Part shown: positions 34,738-46,684 of the stretch, piece by piece
Layout of the letters: each line of letters begins with the position of its first letter
Position numbering within the stretch: the stretch's first letter is position 1
Source of the DNA: Amblyornis subalaris
Taxonomy: Eukaryota > Chordata > Aves > Passeriformes > Ptilonorhynchidae
DNA: 64,000 nt
Direction: 5' to 3'
Assembly: GCA_018881555.1 (NCBI GenBank)
Contig: JACAXG010000050.1
Location: 124,001 to 188,000, forward strand
Program-made: the position numbers and the translations under genes
The notes under the pieces: generated by a model
What the model was told of the DNA's origin: nothing
What the model saw: the letters and a program-made list of their open reading frames with translations, nothing else
The model's database searches: none

Positions 34738-37700
34738 TCGACTAAAATTGAGTGGTTAACACCACTAACCCAGAGTACTTTAATTCCAGACAAGAAGATG
34801 TAGGGGTGGGTGCTTTTAGTCCTGCATTTTCCCTTAAATGGTACCTTTCGAGGGAACATTATTTAAGGAAAATAATAACTGAAGATAATGCACAAGACAG
34901 TACTTACATACCACCACATTTTAATAAATTTGGAACACAAAGCTACGAGAGTAGAAGGAAAGGAGTTCAGCTGCTGCCATTACTATTAACAGTGTACTAT
35001 TATTCACCAAGGAAAAGTGGCCAAGCTCAGGCCTGATCTTAAAAGGTGCAGTTCTGTAATAGTTATGTTAGATATTATACATCACATAACTGGNGTTAAG
35101 CAATTTAAAATGCTCAATTGCAAGTATTACCTTCTTTTTCTTCAAACAATTACAAAGATTCGAGAAAACTGGGACCTGAAAATCACATGGAGCAAGGTTT
35201 GATCATTAGCACACGGTCCAAGTCCAGTGAATTCCAATCTTGATCCTGACATTGGCTTGTTTGACCTCCTTTTGTTCACTTCCTGGCCTGTAAAACTGAG
35301 ATAACACTTTACTTACATATTAAGATCCTTAGATATAAAACACTGAATAATATAAAAAAGAGCACTCTTATATGCAACATGTATCACTTTCTTAAATTTT
35401 TTCCCATACACAAAAATATAGAAAAAATATGGATTTTTTTTTTTAACTAGAATATAATTTCTCATGTACATTCAGTCATATACATTCAAAGCAGTCAGAG
35501 TAACTTTGGGAGCTGGGAAAGAAACNCATTCATTTTTGCTTGAACTTAAAAATAAATTTTACATCAACCATGAAAATTGAGTCACGGATTTGAAAACTGC
35601 GATGATTTTAATTTAATATATAAATATTTTTTGTTATTATGTTATGAGCCATTTCTCAGGCTTTTTATATATAAATACTATAGCAAAAGCATTCCTATGG
35701 GAACAGTCTCTGAGTGCTAAATGAACCCTGTAGCTTAGCAGGGTACTTTTATATTAGTCAGATGTGCTAAATGTTCCTATTTTTCTGTGAAATGTGTATC
35801 TAGAAACAAAGGACATAATATTACATTTTTTATAGTAGCATAGTAAATCATTAAGGAAGACAGAATTTACAAAAATGTGTAAAAGAAATAAAGAGCACAA
35901 AGTGGTAGCTGTATGCACATATATTCCACTGCTAATAAGCTGTGAATAACTAAATAGGACACAAAATCCCACTGATAAATGAGTTCTCAGATTCTAACTC
36001 TGTCCTGCTGTCCTTGCTGTCCTGGAGGGAAGAGATGGCAGCCTGCATGGGGCAGACATGCTGCTGCTCCCTGAGTTGCAGCCATCAGGAACCAGGTGGG
36101 GACATACACTGGCTCTGTACCCAGCCATAATTACAGTGTCTTTGCCAGAAGTAGCGCGGAAAATAGCCATTAGACTAAACATTTCAAGCACAGCAGAGGG
36201 GACTGCCAAAAAACCTGGCAGATGTCCACCATGAGACAATCACCTTGTGGTCTGGCTTGATCTGTGCTAGGACAGAATTAAGATAAACAAGTCTGAGAAG
36301 TCTGGTGAGGTAAAGGACCTGGGGTGAGGTTCTCCTTCATCAGCTCTGAGTTCAAAGTTTTCCTTGGTCTTCCTCANTGGAGTTGTCTGATTTATGAAAT
36401 GGGAGTGAAATCCTTATAACTGTTATGATGCTTTACTCTGAATGTAAGCAGCTTCCTACATGCATTAGATGCTTTTGGGTAATTTATGTGGTGATATTGA
36501 AGGAAGCATTATGCACTCTAATGTAAGAAATTGATTTGTTAATTCTGGTCTTGCTGAGACCTATAAAGAGACCACACACTGAACTGCAAAACATGAACTG
36601 TTGGATGATGTTCTGATAAGTCATAAGGACTTGTAATGCAAAATTACACACAGCCCTACCAGTGTGTTTATGAATTTTTTTTTAAGTTTCATAAAACTTT
36701 AAAAAATGAGAATTAGGATATAANAATGCAATTCAAATTGGCAGAGATTTTTTTTCATACAGGTAGCATTGCTTGTCCAGTAAAACCGTGGCAGTTTCTC
36801 TTGTCTGAAATACATTTCACTTTTTTAAGCTGATTTACTGCTGGGTCTTTCCAATTTTACTTCTACTTTCAAAGTCAGCTCAAACATGCAAGCAGAAAAC
36901 TTGGAACTTAGAAATTAAAGATTCTCTTCATTGCATTACACGTCAAGGATTCTCCTGGCAGGAAAAGAATATAGGCTGCAAAAATCTGATGAATCTTGAG
37001 AATGGGGTAGTGCTTCTTCAGGTATGACTGGGGCACAGGAGGGAGGTTTAGGAGACACTGATCTTTAGTTGCAGCTGAGGGATTCTTGAAGAAAACCCAG
37101 AGATCACAAGGGAGATAGGCTTACAGCTGCCTATGTTCAGGTGATAGCTGTCAATAGCCTCCAACAGGTAGAAATCTTACCTAGAGAGGGTACAGTAATG
37201 CTGACAGACTCCACATTAGTGGAAATCCATAAATTAGGCATTTTGAGAGTTTTCAGCTCATCTGAGGTTAACAAATCCAGCACAAATCTGTTCCTTTGCC
37301 TGTAGGAAAACCAATATTCAGCTGTCCAAAAGATTATAATCTTCCATGAATTCAGTATTTTTGCTGATTTTTAGAAAGATCTGTTAGGAAAATATCACCA
37401 GAGGTAGAGTGAGAATACATATCTGGAACTAGGAACATTGTAGGAACAGTAATTGATAAGTATGAATGTAGAGAAATTTTACACAAATGTAATAAAGAAC
37501 ATTTTACCTTCCTTTCTTCTCATCTACTTGTGGCTTTCCCTCCACTGCACAGTGGTCCTGGCATTTTGGAAGCCCTTTCAGTTGTTGACTGAAATAAAAC
37601 AGTTCACTGATATTAATGTTAGATTCCTGAAACAAAATATAAAACCCAAGAGAATTATAACACCTTTGCCTTTTCATTTCCTCACTTGCAAGACTTGACT

Positions 37701-39890
37701 TGCACTTTATTTCAGGCCTTTCTCTTCAGTTTTAAAGTGATAACATATGAGCAATAAGTTTAATGGAGCGTAGAATGCCTCTGCGTATGAAGCATCCTCA
37801 GAATTGTTTTTGTGATCTAGATTGTTCAAATGATGCTTTATCTAATATAGACAAGGCCTGCAAGTGGAAGTTGTTTATGCTACTGAAATGCTCTACAGTT
37901 TGCTTTCTTCATTTTTGAATACTCTGATGTCAGGNAGGGCAAGCGAAGCTTAAATCATCTGTCAGAACACTGACTTCATTACTCTGACATATTTTTATGT
38001 ATACAGTAACTACTGAATTTTTCTTTTGATAATCTCCTGCCCTCTCAGCGTTTCTTTGCCTGCAGTACCTTCTAGCTGGTTTCATTTCATCTTAATACTC
38101 CGGGCAGAGAACGAGGTCTAATTCTTGAATGGCCAGATGACAGCACCATTTAATACAAGGCTGCAAGTCCACAGCAGAGTTCAGCACAATGCTGTTGGCT
38201 TTTGGAAAGCTGAGAGCAATCACAAGGAGACAGTAAGGAGGTCAGGATTCTCTTATTTTGTGGCCAATATGCCATGAGCGATAACTACAAGGCTTGAGTG
38301 GACATGCACAGCATATGTGCCTGTCTCATGTGCCTCATACATTGGCTGACACTGCTCACTTCCTCAGAGACAGTAAATCAGAGCAAACTCATTCTACGTG
38401 TGGAGGTCATGAACAGAATAACTCTGAACAGTTTTCATTAAAATAGTGCCAGGAGCAGAAAAATTGAGGATCTTATGCACCTCTAGGAGAATATTTCACT
38501 TGTAAGATATGTGAGTAACGTGAAAGTGCGATGGGTAGTTAAAATGAGTTTTTCTTTACCGAGAAATGAGAATTGGTCATTGGAGAATTAGAAGCAGTAA
38601 CTGCATTGAGGCAGAGCAAGTTATGTATAGCCAGATGGTTGGTCCATTATAGAGAAGATAATGGAAAGCTTTAGGAAAAAAAGAGGAAGCAAATAGGCTA
38701 CAATAAGTTGACAGTAGGAGCAGATAACAAAGGAAGAGAAAGGAAAAATCCAGTGGGATAGAAAGAAGTGGAGAGATGGTTTGGTAGATAACCTACGTTA
38801 TTTACACTTCTTATTCTTTGGATATGACTACATACAGGACCCTAAGTCCTTTTTTCATCAGTATGTGGCACTTCCCAATACCTAATCATGTTTGCCTTGC
38901 TACAATATGTTGAGATAAATTAGATTGACTTTGTATATCCCCTACTGTGCTTTCTTTGATCTTGTCAGCCTTAAAAGTGACTTCATCAAAGCATAAATAT
39001 TATATGGGAAGCCTTTTAGCTCTACGAGCCTGGTCTTCCTCTGGAAGAATTTCTACTCTTATTAATCTCAGGGAAAAAATATTATTTTTATTTAAGATAA
39101 ATAAAACCAAATGCAGGTTTTCAGGTTTTCAACTGTTGCTGGGTGTGTTTGAGGAACTTGCTGCATGAAGAACCTGAAGAAAAGCAAATGGAAAGTTCAT
39201 GAGATCACTGATGCTTCTGTAGAAGAATGAAGCAAAATGAAGATTGTCGTCAAGGTTTAAGATGTAAGTAGAGAGGTTTATCACTAATAAAGGGATTCCT
39301 CAAAAAAACCCAAAACTAGCCTGATGTAACTACCTGCTAATACCAAATAGTCTTGAGTCATACCTTCCCAAATATTAAAAAATTAAAGACCTTACCTCTG
39401 ACTTAGGACTAATGTTCAGCTGTGACACAGAAATATCTAACACAAGTATAGCTGTTTAGTCATTTATAAAGTAAAAATCCTAACAATATCAAAAGGCAAA
39501 GAAAAACTAGTTTAGAAACTACATTAACATACTGATGAAGAGAATTTTATNACTATTTTTTCTTCTCTTTGGCTTCGTGCTCCTGCAATAAAAGGATCCT
39601 GATGGTTTAAAAGTAGTGTTTTCTAGAAAGATAAGCTATGTGCACAAAGGTCAGGTGTTCATTATCATGAGTTACTTCCACCTAGAAAAAGCATAAGAAA
39701 TGAGAGTGTGCAATTTCCGCAACATATAGTACCCATACTTCAGAAAGCCTGTAAAGAATGTGCAAATTGTGCATACATCTAGGGTTTTTTTGAATTTATA
39801 GTAGTGGATAATACAGTGGGAAAATGACATACAAATGAAATATGTTTTCATATACATTGAAAAAGTATTGTTATTTGAACAGGAGAAAAA
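34738..39890. other. Non-coding DNA, nothing identified
   Basis: Mostly AT-rich. A comparatively GC-rich stretch at 35,995-36,330 carries an 81-codon minus-strand frame without a recognisable domain. I see no repeat family. Confidence 0.4.
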
Positions 39891-39894
39891 TGAA

Positions 39895-40490
39895 CTTCAC
39901 AAGAGGCACTACTTCAATCACCTCTTCAGTTTCTACACTAATGCAGGCAGCATGAGGAACAAACAAGAGGAGCTCGAGATTTGGCCCAGTCCCATACGTG
40001 AAGCCTGGTGGGATGATTCCTGTGACTGGAATCTTTTGGATGGTTACAGGCTCTTCAGGAGGGACGGGCAAGGCAGAATAGGCAGAGGGGTGGTACTGTA
40101 TGTAGTAGAAGTGTTACAATGTATGGAGCTCAGAGCTGGAAGTGGCATGGTTGAGAGCCTCTGGATAAGAATCATGGGGCACAAAAACAATGTAGATGTC
40201 ATCGTGGGAGTCTGCTATAGACCTCCTGGCCAGGACAATGACGCTGATGAATTATTCTTCACGGAACTAAAGGACACTTTCAAGTCAACTGCACTTGTCC
40301 TTATCGGGGACTTCACCTTACCAGGAATTCAGTGGGGGCACCACAGAGCTGGTACAACCCAGGCCAGAAGATTCTTCAAAAACCTGGATGACAACTTTGT
40401 GGAACAGTTCCTAAGGCAGCTGGGAATCATCAAACATTACTACAGAATAAAGCAAACTCATCCACTTGATCTAGATATGCAAGAACAGAT
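39895..40490 (+). mobile_element. CR1 LINE endonuclease-domain fragment (ORF2 N-terminal part)
   Basis: A 222-codon open frame (39,835-40,503) encodes the start of the apurinic-type endonuclease of CR1 ORF2 from about residue 34. It shows YTNAGSM (34-40), then KQEELE, the acidic catalytic region REAWWDDS (Glu56), DGYRLFRRD (69-77), VGVCYRPP (124-131) and LVLIGDF (154-160). Relatives have GDFN where this copy has GDFT, so a conserved Asn is lost. About seven codons before REAWW are missing in frame. It fades out near 40,490, before the conserved SDH catalytic motif, and no reverse transcriptase follows. The first ~30 residues are unrelated flank. Fragments from this far 5' are uncommon because most CR1 copies are 5'-truncated. 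Confidence 0.88.
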
Positions 40491-41721
40491 GTTTCCTAAT
40501 TAGAATCTAATAGAAACTCATCAGCACTATGTATCTATTAGGTTTACACCAGAAGACAAATCCCTCTTTGATATCTCTAAATCATCCAAGTATATTAGCA
40601 ATTAGGGCACAGAAAATTTTCATGAGTCTTGGTGGTAAAAATAAAATCATTCTGTTTAATAATCCTCATAAAAAGGGAAAGCTTTATGATTTCTAACTCA
40701 TTGTTTCACTTAGACCACATAGACTTACAAGAAACATTAGAAACTGATGCAGTGTTTTCTTAGAAAACAAATTAAATATTACAATATGTTAAATATAGCA
40801 ACTCCAACTCATCAACATGTATCACCAAGGGGAAACACTCGTTTTGCTGTTGGCTGTTTTCTTTTTTAACCTAACCTGGAAAAATTGGCTGATTTTGGAA
40901 TCAAAAGCTTATGCATCATTGAGTGCCAATGATTTTGTGGAAACATAAAGGGTACACTGGTGAATTGGAGGAATATCCTCTGTGTACATAGATGCCTCAG
41001 AGGCAGGTGGAGTACCTATTTGTGCTACTAGGGGTATGCATTGTGCACTTCAATGTCTGTTTTTCTTGCTCCCTCTGTGTTACACTTTTTAGACTTGCAC
41101 TTCTGAAAACCATTTTATTTAACATATCTTTTGACACTTGTATGTAATGGAATACAATCCAAGGGACACAGAGTTATTTTAGTGTGATTTGGTCAGAGTG
41201 CATATTAGACCAACNCATACCCATCTTATTGCTGCTTCTTCTTTCCTTGAAGCCCATGCCCTGGAAATCACCTTCGTTATGTGCCTCTAGACAAATCCTT
41301 AATGTCTGCCCAAGGTGGGTTTATGGACTTGAACATAAAAGTTATGTTGAATAATGGTGAGTATGATCTGAGATAACAAGTATTCCCAAATTGAATCTAG
41401 TGTTGTATATCTGTGACACATTAGGAATCCATAACGAATTTAAGACTCGAAAGACATTTTAAGATTAATCACCAATGGTCAGATTGAATAACCTGCTGTT
41501 CAGTTTGTGACATATATTAATATTTTAGGCGTATCTACAGGCTAATTTTGCAAACAAACAAAATTGCAGTATCCATGCTTCAGGAAGTAACATTTTAAAA
41601 ATAATACATCTCCATGTGTATTTATTTTTTAGGAGGCAACATGTGAAGAGTAGTGCCACTCCAATGAAAAATTATTGTAATAATAAAAAGCACATTCTTA
41701 AGGATATTTAAGAACAAAATT
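40491..41721. other. AT-rich non-coding DNA, nothing identified
   Basis: No repeat, RNA or exon signature was recognised. Confidence 0.45.
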
Positions 41722-41972
41722 TCATAGAATCATAAAATTGTCAAGGGTGGAAAAGACCTTTAATATCATCAAGTCCAGCTGTTAACCTAGCACCACCACC
41801 ATGTTCACCACAAAACCATGTCCCTAAGTGCCACATCTACATGGTTTCTGAGCATTTCCAGGAACAGTTACTCTATCACCTCCTTGAACAGCCTGATTCA
41901 ATGCTTTCACTGAAAAAATTTTTCCTAATGTCCAATCCAAACCTCCTCTGTGGCAACCCTAGGCCATTTTCT
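41722..41972 (-). mobile_element. CR1 LINE 3'-end fragment
   Basis: The plus strand reads TTCATAGAATCATAAAATTG, then GGTGGAAAAGACCTTTAATA, ATCATCAAGTCCAGCTGTTA and AACCATGTCCCTAAGTGCCA, ending in a degraded ATGTCCAATCCAAACCTCC segment. This is the inverted 3' end of a CR1 copy of about 250 bp, 5'-truncated and moderately diverged. Confidence 0.92.
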
Positions 41973-44900
41973 CTGTTATTTAATTTTTTTAGTGTTTTAC
42001 ATGCGCTATATAGATTGACTTCATCTTTTTATAATTATAATGTCGCCTAAGTCAATATCACATAAATGTAATCAAAGTAGCAGACACCCTCAAGCAAATA
42101 TCTCAGCCCTTCTTTCAGACTGATTTACAGTTCAGCCCTTTAAGGTCAGATTTTGAGATGTTTTAGCTGCTGTTCTAATTCTGAATAGCTGGCGATTTCC
42201 TCATTAATTTGGCTCTGCAGTCTACTTAAGATGACAATAGAAGAAGGCTATCTAAAGGAAGATAGGACTTATCAAAGCAGTATGACATTCACAGTAAATA
42301 CCATATTCCTGTATGCCACCCCAAAAATGTGGGGATCAGAAGTCAGTAGCAATTAAAAACCATGGACCTATCCAGGTTTTCCACTAACCTTCATGTATCA
42401 AGCAGTTTCCACCATTTGCCCAGTTTTCCATTTCAAGGTTTATAAGGTTGCACTACAGTGACCCACTCTTGAGGTGAAAAAATATCTCAAAAAAGGATCT
42501 CAAAAAAGCTGCCTACAGANAAAGAGCTTCCCTTTCAGCTGGAGTGGAGAAGTGAAAAACAACGTTTTTTACCAGTGCTGCCGAGCACCTCTCTATCCTC
42601 CAGGGAAAATATAGCAACCATTGTGAACTCTAGATAGAAAGGCATGTACTTTCAGCCTCTGAGTGGTGTGAGTTTGCTATACAAAGTGACCTCAGTCTTA
42701 TTTGTATTGATTCCTCTTCAAGGCCCTTTATCCATGTCCAAGCACCAAGAACAGGTTTTTAGTATCACAGACCATGTAGCTCATGCAAAAGCTATGAACT
42801 TCCTTTCCAAGTGCTCTGATGAGGCACTGGTGACACGTTAGCAGAGTTCACAGAGGCTGCACTTGTTTTGCAGCANGATAAGATGCTACTGTATGTACCT
42901 GTGCCCTCATTGCACCCTTCTTGTCACCAACGGTCCCTGCATCCTCATATCCATTGTCAAAGCTGCATGAGACAATTCCTCTTCATTCCATCTAAGAGCT
43001 TTAGGTGAGTCTGAGTGCTTTCAAGAGGGAGGCTGATGCTTTTGTTTGGGTTTTTTTTGTCCTTTCCCACTAAGTTCATTTCAGAGCCACAGTTTGTAGA
43101 AGGGCACACATGTGATGATGCCAGTAAATTTGGCAGGGCAGTAATCTCGAGTGAGGAAATAGTGATAATTTCCTTAGGAATGGTGCACCACCTCTTGCCA
43201 TTACTAGCTATGGCACTTGCGGGTTGATATGTTTATTTCTGTCAACCCTACCTCTCACCCCGTCTCTCAAAAACCCCCAGTAGTATAGCAACATGTAATA
43301 GTCCTGAATTATGATTTTATGTTTCATGAAAATTTTAGGAAGAATTACACTTCTGAGCCCCTCAAACAATATTTTTTTCCTGTCAATTACAAGCTGTCCC
43401 CAAACAGTTCATCAACTTATTTCCTTACTTAAAAAACAAACCAGAAAATAAAGATAGATAACTGTCCAATTTTAGCTAACTTTCCTATTATTTCCTACTC
43501 AAAAGCTTATTTATAGAAGATAATGCATAGAAAGTAATGATTTTTAATGTGATAGGTCTGATGTCTGTGCCCTTTGCATGTAGAAGGGAATGCAGGATTA
43601 GGAACGGATGGCTGGCCAGCTGTTGAAAGTAATGTATATTCTATCTGTCTGAGATTCTTGGAGGCTTTATGGTTTGAGAAAGCACAGTCTTCAAATTGTG
43701 CTCAAGCATTACAGAGGCATATTCTTCTCTCATCCTTACTTCTTCTTTTCACAAACTCCTTCACTGAATTCCATATCTATAATTTGGCCACAGGCACCTA
43801 AAGATGGGTGAACTCATATTGGAAACAAACAAGAAGTGAGAGAGAGAAAAATGCATGTGAAGATGTTTTACATTCCCTGAAGCCCTGCTATTCAGCCCTC
43901 AAATTCCTTGCTTGTTTGAGGACACGATGATATTAAAACCTGAGAAGTACAAGCTAAACTTAGGCTTTTACTGCTGTTACTTCAGTACTGCATTCCCTAC
44001 TGTGTCTGTTGGAAATATACCTTGACTTCTAGTATCTGATACTGAAATTATATCAGAGGCATAGNAGATCAAGCCAGGGTATGGCCAGTATGAGAGCTTT
44101 GCTTTCCAGTTTGGATTTGGATGTCAGGGAATTTTGTTAGCTTTTTTTTNATTTTTTTTATTTTGACATGCAGTTCTTGTATCTAGCTCTACTGCAGACA
44201 GCCTGAACAGCCCAAATCAATATGATGGTCAGACCACAGACCACATAACCCACCCACTCATGGTCCTTGAAGCAGAAAGAAGGGCACTTTAGTAAGAATG
44301 GAAAAGCTTTCTTGATGTGTGGAGTATGTCAGTTTTCTGTGCAAAATGAGAGCTGAGGCTTCACAGGGTAAATCAGTTCAAGAAATAACAAAGAGTTCTT
44401 ATCTACTTTAGAGTGAAAAGAAAAAGCAGGCAATCTTTTTAAAGCATAGCTTTGATTCAAGTGAATCAATTAGTAGCTAATCACATACTTAGTTTTAAAT
44501 GATTGAAATGCAAATAATTGCATAATATTACTTGAATTGTTTTTAAATATATTAATCAAAATTCCTGTCTTGGATTAGAGTGTTAGCTGATAACTCATGC
44601 CCACATGCATTTCTGTTCTGATAGTCATTTATGCTCCTTCTGTTCAACTTTGAGCAGGCTCTGACTGAAAAGATTGCATGTGAGAGTTAGAAAAAAAAAA
44701 AAAGAGCACAAAGAAAGCAGATGTGCTATAAATACAGCTTCAAGCAAAATGTAGTATTTTGAGGATATGTTCACTCAACTTGTTAAATATCCACTCAAAA
44801 TATAAACAAACAGATAGTTGAAAGCCTCTGCATTTTTTGAATTTGTATTTGAATTTAGTGACAATGACTTTTTGTTGTCAGTGGCATTTCTTTTCTTTAA

Positions 44901-46437
44901 TTTCATTGTTTAGTTCTGTTTGTATTTTTGTTTCCCTTTACCCGGCATGCTTTAAAAAGTTATGGGGTTTTTTTTTTCAGAATGCTGCTAAAGAGAAGCT
45001 TTAATTTAATAACGTAAACAGCACTTCCCTGTCAGGCATAGACAGTCATGCAAAGGGCAAGCGATAACTACTATAAAATTTTTAAGGAGTGACATTATAN
45101 AGAAACAAAATTTCTGACTAAAAGACATTCTAAGTAAACTGCAAATTAGGAGTCGCCTGTGTCTACTTATTTGAAGAAAAAATTATGACAGAAGGCAGGC
45201 TCACTTAGGGCTTCCTTTTTGTTGTATTGACCTTTAAATTTTGAATGAATAATTGTATGTATAAATATGTGCATATTCAACAACATTATGTCACAGGATT
45301 CACACACTTACAACTTACTGGACTATTTTTTTACGTTGCTTTAGTCACTTTACCTCAATCTTGTTCAAAGAACATGTGACAGCTGTGTGAAAATCGACAC
45401 CTTCAATAAAAAGTTCAGGAGTTCAATGACCAGAACGAGGACTGGAGTTCACAGACTGGTTCAGCAACTACTTAACAACTTGCCCTCAAGGTGCAAGATG
45501 AAAGTGAAGGAGTTTGAGATAACACTTCCTTTTATATTGCCAACAAATGTCTTGAAGCAATTTCATACCTTATAATGAGCTAGAAATCGGAAGTTGAAGT
45601 GAAGAACATGGAGTGTCATGCACTAATGTGTGTCTTAAAAAGGTTTCTAGATTAGTTTTCCTCTCATTTTTGGGTAAGCAAATATATTTAATTTATTAAG
45701 TGTATTAAGTGTGACTACTTCATAACTATTTAACAGTTGGAACAGAGCCAGGGTCAGATTCTCTGGAAAGTTATGGTGTTGTCCGTGAATTTAATTTTGG
45801 GGATTTCTTTCATTCACTTGGCATAGTTTTAAATTGCTTCTCCCTCTAATTTAGAAATGTGTGATGCTTCTTGGGGGAAAAATCATCATCATATTGTTGT
45901 ACCTTTCTTCTTCATAAATTTTTCTAAATTGTCCAAAAGATAGGTATGTTGGAAGAAAATCATTCCATCTATAAGTTGATAGGAGCTGCTGCCTTTCTTT
46001 TGATAAGTCAGTAACTGTTTCAAAAACAAAACATGAGTGAAGGATGCATACTTCAAAAACCTATTCAGAAAAAGATGTTTCCTCAATTGAGAGTTAATTG
46101 ATATTAAAAATTGATATTAAAAAATATTAATGGTACAATAATATGTTTCACCTTTCTGATTCTTAGTAACTTTTCTAGTTTTGCTATTTAGTAGTCTGAT
46201 TTTACTGTATCATGTCTTCAATAGCTTCCACTGACCTCTATAAACTCCCATGGGTTTATCTATGCTGAAAGTCATGGCTTTTTCATTTGTACTTTATCAG
46301 ACTTTAAGCACAGCTTTAATCTCTTAGCATCAGCTGAAGACAAAAGTTCTGGAAAATACATTCCTGATTTATGCTTGCTGGACACAGCTTTATTTTTATA
46401 CCTGGGATGGGTCAACCCTGAATGCACACGCAGACTG
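41973..46437. other. Non-coding DNA, nothing identified except a palindrome/octamer block
   Basis: No repeat family or exon is supported. Chance frames of 60-75 codons only. The 44.45-44.52 kb motif block is listed separately. Confidence 0.42.
44452..44523. promoter_or_regulatory. Possible regulatory block: palindrome plus POU octamer
   Basis: TTGATTCA (44,452-44,459) and its reverse complement TGAATCAA (44,462-44,469) flank a 2-bp AG spacer, making a near-perfect 18-bp palindrome. About 40 bp downstream is a perfect octamer ATGCAAAT (44,508-44,515), the POU-factor site, followed by ATTGCATAAT. Homeodomain-type TTAG/TAAT cores lie between. The grouping resembles a developmental enhancer, but this rests on motifs alone. 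Confidence 0.25.
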
Positions 46438-46684
46438 GGGAATGAGACACTGGAAAACAGCACTGTGGAAAGGGACATGGGGTCCTGGTCGAGGGCAAGT
46501 TGAACATGAGTCAGCAGTGCCCTGGCAGNCAGGAGGGCCAACCCTGTCCTGGGGTGCATCAGGCACAGCATCACCAGCTGGGCAAGGGAGGGGATTGTCC
46601 CACTCTGCTCTGCGCTGCGGTGGCTTCACCTCAAGACCTGTGTGCGGGTTCGGGTGGCACAACCTAAAAAAGACATTAAGCTTT
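46438..46684 (+). mobile_element. CR1 LINE internal fragment (ORF2 C-terminal half)
   Basis: Sense-oriented CR1 ORF2 sequence. It shows GGAAAGGGACATGGGGTCCT, the GAACATGAGTCAGCAGTGCC segment, GGGCCAACCCTGTCCTGGGG, and ends at CCTAAAAAAGACATTAAGCT. Both ends are truncated, so the 3'UTR and terminal repeats are missing. Several small indels shift the frame. It shares subfamily-type details (CAGCAGTGCCCT, CCTGGGGTGCA) with the 50.1-51.2 kb copy, and its span overlaps that copy's consensus positions, so the two are separate insertions rather than one split element. Confidence 0.85.
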
